A stretch of 64,000 nucleotides of DNA from Brachionus rotundiformis (taxonomy: Eukaryota; Rotifera; Eurotatoria; Ploima; Brachionidae), in assembly GCA_016802295.1 (NCBI GenBank), contig JAESIW010000137.1, forward strand, positions 6,016,146 to 6,080,145. Reading direction: 5' to 3'. Of the stretch, positions 45,512-58,042 are shown one piece after another. Below the pieces are notes generated by a model. That model did not search any database. It saw only the letters and a list, made by a program, of their open reading frames with translations, and had not been told where the DNA came from. How positions within the stretch are numbered: the stretch's first letter is position 1; each line of letters begins with the position of its first letter. The position numbers and the translations under genes were made by a program.

Positions 45512-48500
45512 ATGAATTCCCTGGCACAAGAGCTAGATCTCGACCTTATCGAGTTTTTGACAGAGTTTTGTTTGAATGAAATAGCTTTAGAGGGTCTTCA
45601 AGGTAAGATAATTATTATAAATTGTTATAAACTTGATTTTTTACAAGGACATCGACTTACGGACATATTCGACTTATTCATTTCCTCATGTGAAAAAATA
45701 ATTCAAGATTCTGAGTCATTGGTCCGTACCGAGTCCATTAATCGTTATTGCATGATACATGAACTTTTTTCAGAATCAAAATCAAATCCTATAACAAAAA
45801 ATTTTATATTCAAAGTTTTAATAAATCAAACTGATCTAGAATTCTATTCAATTGATGAGCCTGAGGCAGTTGAGGCTCGACCAAAAAAATCATACACTAG
45901 ATCTTTAGTTTTGGCAAAAAATAAAAATATCAAATACCAAAAAATAATAAATGATCCTGAGCGAAACAAGCGTGGCTACTCTACGGACTATTTTGATCGC
46001 CAACTTATCCAAATCGACCACAATGTAGCCTACGATGACCTCATAAAGAAGCACAAATTGGTCAAAATAGTCGCCAGTCAAGAGCTACGCAATAAAGTCC
46101 TATGTCCATCTCATCGCTACCTTGATTTCGAAAATCTAAATGATCTAGAATACTGTGTTCTTGAGTCAATTGGTCGTAGTCGGTATGATCGAGTCTATTC
46201 GACAGGCGATGACGGCCTGGTTCAACAATTTGACCTTGCACCAAAGCAACTTCATTACATTCTGGTCAATCTAGAATCCCATGGATTGATTAAAAAGCAA
46301 GTTCTTACATCTGAGAAAAAGAAAAGCGTGGTTCAGCTGACTAAATTTGCTTGCCGGATTAAATCGTCAAGCGAGAAATTAGTCGACTTTTTGATGCAAA
46401 AAAAAGAGCCTGATGAGTTCTCAGACTCGGCGTCCAACATTAAAAAGTCTCTTAACATATCCAATAAGCAATTTAAGACCTTAATTCAATCATGTGAAAG
46501 ACAAAATATTTTAAAGCGCTTTTTAATAACTACTCAGGTAAATTTAAAAAAAAACAAATCATCATCAAAATTGTATCCAGCAAGTCGCCAAATCAGAATG
46601 ATCAAATTGACCGAAACCTATGTCAAACAATATCTATCAATTAAAGATGATGATACAATAATCGAGGAAGATGACCATGCTGAACCAGAATTGAGCTCAC
46701 TTATAGGAACAGCTCAGTCCAACTATACAAGTCTCTATACGCAAATATTTGATAAAATAGATCAATGCGGCAAAGAGGGCATATCTCTCAAACAACTGGG
46801 ACACTTGTTTGGCTTCGACTTTTATAAGTCGCGTCGAATGGGCTCCAATTTACAGACACATCCCGACATAGTTACCATGATCAAAGAGACTAATCGAGGA
46901 AAGGCCAAGTATCAGACTATTTTTTTGCGCAAATATCTATCTGAGACAATGCCAACTCAATCACAGGAAATTACAATTCTGCCTCAAAAAAATATACAAG
47001 CATTGGTTTCCAACCGAATGTTGAATAGAAAGAAAATAATCGAGGAATATTTGAGTAAAAATAAAATATGCACCAAATATGAGCTGTCACGTGAAATACG
47101 TGAACATGAGGAAAAACTTGGCTTAAAAGGTTCAATTGATTCAAAAACCACCAAGAGAATGCTTTTAAATTTGGAAAACGAAGGAAAATTAAAAATATTT
47201 ACAGTAAATTTAAAAAATACGTCATACATGGGTGTCAGATTGGCAAATGTGAGCGAAAATGATCAATTGTATCTAAATTACTGTGCCACATTTAAACGCA
47301 CATTTGACACAGTGGATGTTAAAAGTCAAGAAGTGGTACAAGCTCAGCCAAAAGAAGAAAATAAATTTAAATTGACCAAAAAATTTATCCAATCAGTGGT
47401 TGAAAAGCTTGATTTTTCAACCAATTTTTCAAAAAAATATGCCCTTGTACCTAAATTTCAAAAAGCTATAATTCTTCATCGTTTTTTAGGCTATCTTTTA
47501 TTTTTTTATAAAGGTGAACAACAAGCTAAAATTAGCGCCTCTATTCCAAACATATCGGAAGAAGAATTGAACAATTTGAATAAATTAAATACTGATGATT
47601 TAACTATTGTCGATAGCTGTAAACTTCCTGGAAAAGATAAGCTCTATATACCATTAGATGAAAACAATCATTTAAATTGGAATTCATTCATTCCTCCACT
47701 ACAAAATACAGACAAAAATTGTATATTTATAGGAGAAATATTTTCTCACATGCCATTATCAATATTTTGCTCATTAATAGTAATAAACCATCAAGTACCA
47801 GGGTTGGTAGCAATTCTAAAGCATCCTCAGAAACGGCACTTGTTAGTCAAAGACCTGCCGGCTGAAGTAATCGCTCCATTAATATTTGAGCGCCGCTATT
47901 TGCAGCGTATCTTGGCAATTCTACAATTGCTAGCATGTTTAGGCCTGGTCACATTTGTTGAGTCACCATTCAAGAATAACCAAGCCGCTAGTAGAGATGT
48001 TCAATCTCAGCTTATTTATGTTCATCATAAGGCCGAGTTTTACGACACCACTACCAATATATGCCAATCTTGGTCTGAGCTGAAGGATAATAATACCAAG
48101 ATTTTGAACAATGAGTCTTTATATGACAAATTTTTATTCGAATTCAGCTCAGATAATGAAGTAGTTGACTATTGGAGAAAATTGCTTCACGTTTCCATGA
48201 ATACTTATAAATTCAGTGTTGCAAAGTGTCTACATGAAAGTCGTCGCTCCAGACAAGAACTTCTGAACAAAATTGTCAATAGAGCTCCACTTAAAGAAGT
48301 GCATAGCTTGTGGTCAATCGAAAAATATGGTGATCACATGGGTCCTGGTCTGTACGATTCGCAGCTATTTTTGAATTCATTCAAAAATTGGATGATCAAT
48401 CAATCTAATTTGACCAATTTATCTTCACAAAATTTAGCCATAACAAAAGAGGCAGATAACTCTTTTGCACCATATTCAGAGCTAGCTCTATTTTTTCCCT

Positions 48501-50871
48501 TTGGCGTTTTCAGAGGTCTGGCATCTAGTAGTGCCCAACGCACCAAGAAGAAGCCCGTTAAACGAAAGGGAATTGATAGCAAAAAAAAACCAGAGTTTAA
48601 ATTTAAAAAGCCCAAGCTTTTAGTCAAAACTAAGAACCAAAATTTAATCAAGACAGCCAAACAATTGGTTGACAGAGCTAAATTTCACACTCAAAAGTCA
48701 AGTCAGAACACTCCTTTGCCAGATCATAGAGCAACTTGGAGTCCCTCGGAGGACGAAATGATTCTTCTGATTAAAGTGACAGCTTTGTACTTTGCACCAA
48801 ATGAAAAGAGCGTTCCATTCAAGCTTATAAATGACATTATGAATAGGCTGATGCCTAAAAATTGCCTGGATAAGCGTGTCAGCTCGTTTGGCAGACGTAT
48901 TAAAATATTGATGAAGTCAAAAATGAATTGCTTATTTGTAGCTAACAAACTCGAATTGTGTAAGCAAGACAAAGAGTTTGACAAAAAATATGCCAATAGG
49001 CGAACTAAGGTCAAGCGTAATTTGGTAGATAAAGAATTGGTAGATCTTTACATAAGTTTCATAATGGATATGAAAGAAAAAATTAGGCAATCTTCGCCTA
49101 ATGAGCTAAAAATAGACTTGCCCGACTCGATTGAAAAATTTCATCAAAAATACAAAATATTGAATACCCAAAAGGATATTTTGTTAAAAGATGCATCAAG
49201 CTATTTTCAACAGCCAAAAAGTGATTACGAAATCACGCTCACTACTCTTCACAGTGCTATACATGTGAGTAAAAATTAGTTTATTAAGTTATTTTATTTT
49301 ATTTTTTATATTTTATAATTAAATATTTATTTTTATTCATGAAAAAGAAATAAAATTATTATAAAAAATTAAATAATGAAAAAAAATTAGTAAGATATTT
49401 TAGTCATATAATAGTTAAATTAGATTTTACAAAAATCTAAATATTCTAATTTGGTAACAAATGGAATGGACATTAATTTTAATTGTATTTTGTTTTGAAA
49501 AATTTAAAGAATCTATATCCGAAAAGATTATTCAATTACATCCTTGCTCATATCTTTTAAGAAAGCTGGAAAAGTAATTAATTATGCCATTTTACCATTT
49601 TTTTAAGTTAAATTTGAAAATTTTGATATCTGATTAATATTGGTTATAGAGACAGTGGTTCAAAGATCTAAATCTCACTAAGGAAATAAATTATTTCAGA
49701 AATGAGAACCCAATATTCTCTATAAGATCCTGATGGATCGAATAAAAAAATAATTATTAATTAAATTTAAGAAAATAAATTAAAAATATATTTTCCAAGC
49801 AGCTTAGAGGTGAAAAAGTTGGTAGCAATTTTTAAAAAAAGTATAATATTTGTCTGGATAATATACTTTTTAAAATTATCCAGACAATTTTAAGAGTATT
49901 GATCAATCATGTTTGATTGCACTGAAAAAAATTAAATTGGAGATTTGTAAAAAATTAAATCATAAATTTTGAAAAGCTTTAAACTCTGAAGACTTTTATT
50001 GACCCAAACAATAAAATCAACTTCTATTAATATCCTCTGTTCCAAAGAACAATTGCTTCAAATTTTTCGGTCTCCAATTGAAACTTTAAAAATTTCAGTA
50101 CGGATCAAATTGAGATTTATTTTCAGTAAAAAAAATGAAATTTAACAGAATATAAACTTGACAAGATGTTATATTTTATTATTTTCTTTTTTGATAAATC
50201 AACTTTATTTTAGCAAAATATTGGAAAATTTTGGAAAAAGTTAAGTAAAAAATTAAATTAGAGATTTTATCACATTTAAATTTTACCAATCGGTTCATTC
50301 GATATTTATTCAAAAAAATTATTAATAATTTGAAAATTATTTTCAAAGATGATCTCTATTTTTTTAAATGATTAACTTAAATTTAGAGTTCGATTTTGAT
50401 TAATGATAAAACTCCGCGTATTTTTGAATCATTCAATTTATTCGATAAATACAGTGATCAATTGTTAACTGATGTAATTACAAAAATGAGCTCCCAACAC
50501 AAAATCATAGCACCAACTAAATATTCAGTCAGTGAAAAGTTTTATAATTTTCTCTTATAATAATTTTAATGTTTAAGGAATTAAAAAAAAAGAATGTCAC
50601 AGCATTTTCAAAACACATCGGTAAAGCTTATCATATATCGCAAAGATATCAATACAAATGGATCAACACAATATCTACAAGTGTATTATCAGAGACTAAT
50701 CAATTCAAGGAAGATCTTATAAGATCAAAATTAAACAGCAATAACATGTTTGATTGTACTGACCGCGATGATTTAGGAATGACTAGCTTTTTAGCCCACA
50801 CTATTGACAATTCAGACATTCAGGTACAGATCGATGTACCAAACAAAATTTGGGTATCCAAATTGATTTAA
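45512..50871 (+). CDS. GTF3C1: General transcription factor 3C polypeptide 1 (TFIIIC B-block binding subunit)
   Basis: Largest TFIIIC subunit; binds the B box of tRNA genes and helps load TFIIIB for Pol III. Exon 1 is 45512-45602, followed by a 45-bp in-frame intron (45603-45647, GTAAGA...ACAAG). Exon 2 is 45648-49264, ending at ATACAT|GTGAGT. I place exon 3 at 50387-50527 (IFESFNLFDKYSDQLLTDVI) and exon 4 at 50578-50871 (AYHISQRYQYKW), all phase 0. The product is about 1,380 aa, against 2,109 in human. The B-block domain shows LEYCVLESIGRSR and QLHYILVNLESHGLIKKQ. A MYB-like segment TWSPSEDEMILLIKV lies near residue 1055. The 3' end is uncertain: exon 4 has a stop at 50869-50871 but also a GTATCC that might be a donor, and the family tail is longer. 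Exons 3-4 are assigned from pattern and phase. Confidence 0.87.
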
Positions 50872-53218
50872 ATAGTTTTTTTTTGCTAAAAATTTGTTTG
50901 GAAATTAATAAATTTTATTAAAATGTTACTATTTTTTCTATGAGCCTCTTATAAAATTAAAATATTAACTATCTACAATTTTTTTTAAAAATTGACATTA
51001 TCTAAATTTTCAGATCTTTTAATTCTAAAAAAAATTAAAATTTTTGAATTTTATTTCATTTGATTTGTGTATGGTTAAAATTTTTTAGTGATTAGACACA
51101 CTTATTCACTTTTTAAATCATTTATTAATTATCTTTCATTTTTAATATTAAATTCTTAGAAAGAATCGGATTTGGCATTTTGATTTACCCGAGTTTTTTG
51201 GAAATCAATTATTGCCACAATATCTCACTTGATATTAGAGTGAGATAACTTGGGTATACACTTAAATAAATTTTAATAATTTCTAGAAGTCATTAATAAG
51301 TAAATATTTCAAACGGTTATTTAGGTAAAATTACCCGAATAATCGTTGAATTAATATACGACAACTTTAGGTAAAATCGTCGCGTAGCAGTTCTGTAATT
51401 TAAGTAAAGATTCATTCATTTAACTCTTACAAATATCTTAAAAAAATATAACCAATTTGAAATATTTTACAACTTGATCATCCAAACGAAAAAATTTCAT
51501 GAACTTAACTTGAATTGAAATTTTTTATATTTGAGATTTTAATTTGTCAAGTAAATGAGAATAAATTTTAATGCTAAATTAAAGTCTAGTTAAAATCTAG
51601 TCTTGATAAATACAGTGTTAATTAAGATTATTAAAAACTTTTGCTCAATCGATTTTTATTTTTTGTTGAATAATATTGACTTGATAAAATAATAACATTT
51701 AAGCTACTGTTTATAGAATAAACGTGTAAAAATGAATTTATTTTACAAAATAAAATTAACTCTTGCTTCAAATGCTCTGGACTGATCAGATCAGAGCAGA
51801 TCGTACCGGACGTGGAAAATTAATATTGGAAAGAGAGCTTATAAAAAACTGTATCATTTTTCTATCAATCGAACTGCCGGGTATTGAAATTTACTTGATG
51901 GGACAACAAGAAAAATAGCCGATACAAATACACTTAAAAAAGATTAGATAAATTGCTCAATTTGAAGTAACAGATATCTATGTTGTATCTATTTATACAT
52001 ATCAAAAAGAAATGCAACTTATGAAACCATCAAACAACAGGACCACAGGCTGTCATAGAAAGGCGTTTACCGACACTCCTGCTTGGGATACAACCATCCC
52101 TACAGGTCATATACTCCTACTACTAAAACTTATGAATTTGAATGTTTTAAGAAACAACTTAAAAAAGATTAACTGTTTTTTAAAAATAAATCCTTCAATT
52201 AATTTTCTTTTAGTAATAGCAGTAGTGGTAGTAGTTCCTGGGGTACAGTAAAAATATCACCGCAACAAAAAATTGCCATTAAGCCTATTATAGTCTTTAT
52301 GAATTTAGTCTGACTATTTCTTTATCAATTTGACTCTTGAAATTGTTGACTTTTCTTGCTGATATTGCTTCTTTTGATAGCTTTCTCCATTATTCAACAA
52401 ATCTATTTGTTAAATCTGTTAGTTGTAATCTCTTAATAATTTTAAGAGATAATTTCATTTTCGATTAGTAAAATCTTCCCAATAATAAACCACAACAAAT
52501 GGTAAAACAATCCAAGTTAGAAATAGGACAATCTGGTTAATATTTCACTTAATATTTTGTGATAAGCTTTTATTTTTTGGACATTTTTCCATGGTTAAAT
52601 AATAAATCAAATTTTACTCTCACAAAGATTTATACATAAGGATAGGATAGAATTAATCAAACTTGATTATTTTCTATTAAAAAATAAATGAATAAAGGAT
52701 TTAAAAGAGATAATGTGAATATCTTTAGAATCATTTCTCTCTGTGTAAAGATCCTCCGAGTATTAAACATTTATAATTAAATTCTTTTTTAATTTTTTTC
52801 TGTTTTCCTTACTTAATAAAGATATTTTTTCATTATAAATAAATTATTTATTTCGCTAGATTTTGTATATAAAATAAAAAGAAACAACAATTTAAATACT
52901 TAATATTGAATCAGATGTAAACTCAATAAAATCATGAACTAATTTAGATACAAAATTTAAGTCTAAAAATTTATTGGCATCAATTCAGTTAGTTCATGCA
53001 ATTTCATTTTAATTAATTGTATTTTTTATATTTTTATTAATTAAATTTATATTTAATCAATTTTTATAGTTACTTAATTTTTGATAATCAGCTGCGGTGT
53101 TTTGTAGCGCATTAAATTTGATTGAACAAAAAATTTTTCAAATGATTAGATTTCGGAAATTTAATTAATTCAAATTTATTTGTTTATTCCTTATTTTAAA
53201 ATTTTTTTAGAAAAAAAA
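50872..53218. other. Spacer with LINE-derived tail
   Basis: AT-rich 2.3 kb between GTF3C1 and the channel gene. It contains a short palindrome ATCTCACT...AGTGAGAT at about 51221-51247, behind an acceptor-like site. A 20-codon frame KNRIWHFDLPEFFGNQLLPQ sits there and could be a further exon, but I cannot support it. LINE remains lie at 51775-52250. Confidence 0.45.
51775..52250 (+). mobile_element. Decayed LINE C-terminus and 3' region
   Basis: The frame at about 51830 reads GKRAYKKLYHFSINRTAGY, a stop where Trp is expected, then NLLDGTTRKIADTNTLKK. This matches the 'F.NR....WN.LP..V....S...FK..LDK' end of Jockey/CR1-like polyproteins. A GC-richer 3' part follows to about 52130. Internal stops and a shift mark it as dead. 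Confidence 0.55.
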
Positions 53219-54364
53219 ATGCCGTGTGGCAAACATATAGAAAATTTTTGCCATTCTGGTATTACTTATCCAAACTCTCGTGAGGTAAAAGTTTCTATAC
53301 TATTTACACGGCTTGCCGAAATCGACACTATAAATGAGAGGTTTTCATGTGAAGCAACCCTATTTTTTACATGGAGTGAACCAATAACTTGTTCGGCGAA
53401 AATCAAAGATGATTATTCATGGAACTCAAAAGATTTCTGGGACCCCCTCATTTACATAGAAAATGCTATTGGAGATGTAAAAGAAAAAGATGTAAAACAC
53501 CGTGTTGGAAAATTATTCGATGCTGAAAAGCAAAAATGGTTCTTGGAAGTGCATATGGTAAAAAGAATTCAAGGTACATTTTTCGAAAAATTAGAGTTGT
53601 ATCACTTTCCATTCGACGTTCAAGATTTATCAATAATTTTGACATCTCATCGAACTTTGGACGAAATTAATCTTGTACAAGATATGAAAATCTCAGCAAA
53701 GACAAAATCAGCCTCGTTGGACAAACATATATGGAAATTGTACGATCATGTAAACATCAAGATTCACACTATAAAAAGTGATATTTCACTTAATTCAGAT
53801 TATTTAGAGGAATTTGAAAGAGCTTGTTCGCATCCTGCTATTACATTGCAATGTAGAGTTTCCCGAAAGCCGGGTTATTTTGTAATTAACTGTTTGTTAC
53901 CAACTTTGATGATAACTCTTTGTGTTTTTTTTACTTTTATGATGGATTATAAGCGCTATCAGTACAGATTTTCATTGTTGTTTACCACTATGCTGACCAG
54001 TATAACATTTCGATGGGCCATTCATGGGCGCGTTCTACCAACTATTTCATATATGACGTTTCTTGATGTCTATTGTGTATCCTCTATTATGATTGTATTT
54101 TCGGCAATGGTTTGGCATGCTACATATTTGGTTTTGTACAAAAAAGACCCTTTTTTTGCAGATAAATGTGATTTTAATGCTATGGTGATATTTGGCCTGG
54201 TTGTTTTACTGATTCATGTAGTTCAGACAATTTGGTTTTTTGTTGCTCTTAAAAAAAGATCCGTATTCGAAAATTTGGACAAAAGAGCAGCTCTTGATTT
54301 GGTCCCTATGAAAACTAAAAAACCAAATCAATACTCATCTCACAGTAATATTTTATTAATTTGA
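53219..54364 (+). CDS. Pentameric ligand-gated ion channel homologue lacking the Cys-loop cysteines
   Basis: Pentameric ligand-gated channel subunit, 381 aa from ATG 53219 (MPCGKHIENF). A TTTTTTTAG acceptor ends at 53210, eight bases before the ATG. The open frame extends upstream only from a TTG, so that part is probably intron. The extracellular domain (about 1-215) carries TLFFTWSEP and HFPFDVQDLSII, the loop region where canonical receptors have C-x13-C around FPFD; here both positions are non-Cys (Glu and Leu). Four helices follow: M1 GYFVINCLLPTLMITLCVFF (about 219-243), M2 in YRFSLLFTTMLTSITFRWAI up to LPTISYMT, M3 and M4 (about 330-355). The M3-M4 loop is very short (about 20 aa), as in bacterial GLIC/ELIC. 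No signal peptide is visible, so an upstream exon may be missing. Ligand and ion selectivity are unknown. Confidence 0.82.
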   Translation: MPCGKHIENFCHSGITYPNSREVKVSILFTRLAEIDTINERFSCEATLFFTWSEPITCSAKIKDDYSWNSKDFWDPLIYIENAIGDVKEKDVKHRVGKLFDAEKQKWFLEVHMVKRIQGTFFEKLELYHFPFDVQDLSIILTSHRTLDEINLVQDMKISAKTKSASLDKHIWKLYDHVNIKIHTIKSDISLNSDYLEEFERACSHPAITLQCRVSRKPGYFVINCLLPTLMITLCVFFTFMMDYKRYQYRFSLLFTTMLTSITFRWAIHGRVLPTISYMTFLDVYCVSSIMIVFSAMVWHATYLVLYKKDPFFADKCDFNAMVIFGLVVLLIHVVQTIWFFVALKKRSVFENLDKRAALDLVPMKTKKPNQYSSHSNILLI

Positions 54365-55762
54365 TTAATTATTTTTTAATATATCTATTTATTTTTTTAG
54401 TTTTTTTAAATTGACTTTTAGAAAAATATAAACTAAATTTTCTTAACGCCATTTTAAAAAGTTGGTAAATCAATTGAAGGTCTATTTAAATGAATTTAGA
54501 ATTTTTACAAGTTTTTTTTTATATATATAATAAATTTAATTATTTATTTCTTATTCCTCCACTAAATCTCATTTTAAAGTTGCTGCTTAAAATCAATAAT
54601 TTCAAAATTCCTGAAAAAAATGTATGTAAATTTTTATTTCGTTTGTTTGACTTATCGTAAACATTTGCTTACTTTTCCAGTTTATTTCTATATGGAATTA
54701 TTCTCATCGAAATCATGTCATAAAAATTTTGATTTAATTTTAGCAATAAACTTTAATGTAGTAAAATAGGCTTTCATTTTTAAAAAAATTTTCAAGCTTC
54801 TCAATAAATTAAAAAAAACTCAAAACATTTTAAACTGAAAATTATGATTCAACTAGTAATCAGGCCGCGGATATTTAACATTGAGAATTTTAATTGCAGC
54901 CAAATTGCCAAACTAAACCAATTTTTAAAAATTCCATATTTAACTCATGGTACACTTAAACCTTTTTTCAGCATTATATTTACTTAAAGCTTTACCTCAT
55001 AAAAACAGCCAGCGAACATTCAAATGGCAATAGAAGAATAAACGGCTCAGGAAACTTTTTTTTAAATCCATAGCTAAAGCTGTTTGATTATTTATTACAG
55101 TTTTTATTTAGTTAATTCAAAAGTTAGAATAGAATAAAACTGATTATTCAAATATAATTTAAAAAGTAAAATCAAAAATAACCTAGTTAACATGTTTCTT
55201 CAATCAAAATATGTAATCATCAAATGTAAATTTTTAACAATAAACAAATTAGTAAAACAAAAAAAAACAACAAAAAATATTATTTGGTCTGCTATTAAAA
55301 TTTTTTAAATTGTTATCATGTTATAATTTAAGGTTTACAAGGGTTTTTAAAGCATTGTTTATTTTTAGAAGACCTCTCGAAATTTAACAAAAAATTTGAA
55401 AAAAAAAACATTTTTCTATAAAATATTCTTAATTTCTGGTATCTTGATAATAATTAAGTTAATTTTATTAACATTAGACTTTAGAACTTAAATAATGTTA
55501 ATTTATTTTGTTTTTAGTTTTATCCAAATAGCTTAAAATCACTCAATTAGAACCTTTACTACACAGGAAAATAAGCTAGTTTTTATGTTTTGATTTTACT
55601 TAAGAAAAATTTCAGAAAAATTATTTAAAAAATTTTTATTAATGACCTATGCTTTATAAAATAATTTTTTGACTTTAAAATATTGACAATATTTTTAAAT
55701 TAAACTATAAAAATGATTTAGAAAAGAGCTTAAAAAATGTATAAAATGAAAAAAAAATTTGA
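54365..55762. other. Convergent spacer
   Basis: 1.4 kb AT-rich between the channel gene and the small membrane protein gene. No feature recognised. Confidence 0.5.
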
Positions 55763-56167
55763 TTACCTTGGCTTGAATTGAGGAAAAAACGAATAAACTA
55801 AATAACAAAATATAATTGATAAGATAACAACTAACGATATGATTATAAAAAAATAAGTCCAATTTTCTTTATTTGTTGCATAAATCTCACCTTGACTGTA
55901 TTGTTGAGAATTCATTGAGCTAAAATTGTTACTAAATGAGAGGCGATCATTGTCAAAATTATCAAAATTTTTTCTTTTCATGGCAACATCGAGTATTGTT
56001 TTCCAATTATTTCGAGCAAGTTCAGTTTTAAAGCGGTTATTTTGATTAGTGACCAGAGACACGGTCTTCTTGGATGACTCATTTGAGCTCTTGGCGCCAA
56101 AAGAATTTGATTGTTCAGCAGGAGCCTTGAACGTCATGTCGGCTTCATCTGTCTGTTTCGATACCAT
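55763..56167 (-). CDS. Small C-terminally anchored membrane protein, unknown
   Basis: 134 aa. A polar N-terminal part rich in Asn, Ser and Lys (MVSKQTDEADMTF...) is followed by one strong hydrophobic helix at about 104-127 (WTYFFIIISLVVILSIIFCY) and a short tail ending PQFKPR. This layout suggests a tail-anchored protein. I recognise no family. The stop TAA overlaps a CCAAG|GTAATC donor-like site, so the real gene may continue with another exon to the left. ATG 56167 is preceded by an AG acceptor-like site (CTTTTAG), as for other genes here. Confidence 0.5.
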   Translation of the reverse strand: MVSKQTDEADMTFKAPAEQSNSFGAKSSNESSKKTVSLVTNQNNRFKTELARNNWKTILDVAMKRKNFDNFDNDRLSFSNNFSSMNSQQYSQGEIYATNKENWTYFFIIISLVVILSIIFCYLVYSFFPQFKPR

Positions 56168-58042
56168 CTAAAAGACCATATTTTATTAGAAAATTGATTT
56201 TTAATTGTTTAAAAATCATTTCTCTACAGAAATAACTTAAAAGTAAATGAAACTTGTTGATCCAAGAAACAAAAAGCAAATTTTAATTAAAACATCAATT
56301 AAAAATAAGTTATGTTAAAAAAGTTGATATTTGGAATTACTTATCTCACGAAAAGTTAAGTGCTTTCCATAAAAAAGCATTCATGTCTATTGGGATAATC
56401 TGAAAACCGCGGTGAAACTCTTCAGAGAATTAAACCATCAGCGAATTTTCTTAAAAAAGGAAATTTTTTTTCCTAAAATTAAACTCACAATTCAATTCAA
56501 TAGGAATTTAATTTAATTAAATTAACGTGCTAAATTTGTTCTTTGTCACAAATAGCTAATTTTAAAATTAAGTCTGATTTTTGAATAAGATGGGAAATGA
56601 TACGTGGTAATTTGTTTTAAACTTTAACAAATTGAGCATTTTTTCCTTCGATTTATTAATTAATTCAGATCTAGGTGCTTACAATATAAACAAAATAATT
56701 TTACAAGCTGAAATTAAAAAAAAACTTTAATCGATGACTAAATAAATGTTTGCTTAATACATTTATATTTTTATTCGTCTCTAATAAATAATTTCTGATT
56801 AAAATATCTAATCAAATTTTTAAATTAGTCAAATTAGTGTCTTAAACTCAACAGCATCAATACACTAATCGATTTTTATATGATGCAGAATTCAGTATAA
56901 ATAAGTGCATTTTTTTTAATTATTAAAGCATATTAAATTAAAAAAATTCCATTTAAAAAAAATTTTTATGATTTTATATTACCGCTTGTAAAATCTATAT
57001 TGGAAAAAATCGTTTTATGATATATGTAAAGTCAATTAGGCATTTAATGTGGAAAATTATTTCTATTTATGAATTATAACTTAATAAAAAATTTTTTAAA
57101 AAATTAAATTATTTAATACTTTGTGAGAATAATATTCAAAAAATGATAAAACATATAATACTTTTTACTGATTAAGGCATGTTATTCCCATTCGTACTGA
57201 TTCATTTTATTAAATAACTAATGAAATCGAATGAAAAATTTAAGTTTGATAATCCGAATTCTTAATTAAAATAAGCTAATGAAAACAAATTAGTAAATAA
57301 ACTTTTTTAATATGAAAATAATTTGAAAAAAGATTAAAAAAAAAAGTTATTTAATCAAAATTCTATTGATTTTAATTAACGTTTATATTTAAAAATTTAC
57401 CATTGATTAAACAAAAGATGTAAAACACTTGAAAAACGTCAATCTAGGGTGAAATAAAGTTATATCATAAATATAATTATAAAACGAAACAAATAATAAC
57501 ATTATTTATAAATTAATTGTTGTTTTTGTAAAAAAAATATAATCAATTCATAGCATATAGATTTTAGAAAAATTACATTAAAAATACAGATTTTTATTAA
57601 TTTAATATTTTATATACCAGTATGATAAACATTATTTTTTTACTTTAGATTCAGGAAAATAGTTTGGCATTTAAAATACATAATAGTTCCTTTAGAAGTT
57701 AAATTTAAATAGCTTACATTTATAAATAATAATTTAAATATTATTTTTATTTTTGACCAAAAATTTCGTTTTTTGTTTCATTCAAGATTCACATATTATC
57801 TAGAAAAGAATTTATCAATTTTTTTTTATTTAAATTGTTTATGACAAAAATATATCCATTATTGAAAGAATTTTATTGCAGATAACTTTTTTGTTTAACA
57901 AAAAATAAATAATTATCTCTTTATCAGTCATTCTCGCTCAAAAATGTAAAAATGTTAACAACTCACACTCACTGTAACGGCACGATGTCAAAAAATCATT
58001 AGGACCGGACTTGATTTACTCAAATGAGAACAGAAATTTGGA
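56168..58042. other. AT-rich spacer
   Basis: 1.9 kb with no coding-like frame. No repeat with a recognisable boundary was noticed. Confidence 0.5.

Noticed and set aside
1..50871. Functional clustering of Pol III genes (POLR3C and GTF3C1)
   Set aside because: They are 45 kb apart with unrelated genes between; co-location is most simply chance.
53180..53218. Upstream extension of the channel gene (FIPYFKIFLEK)
   Set aside because: It begins with TTG and contains a TTTTTTTAG acceptor, so it is most likely intron or untranscribed.
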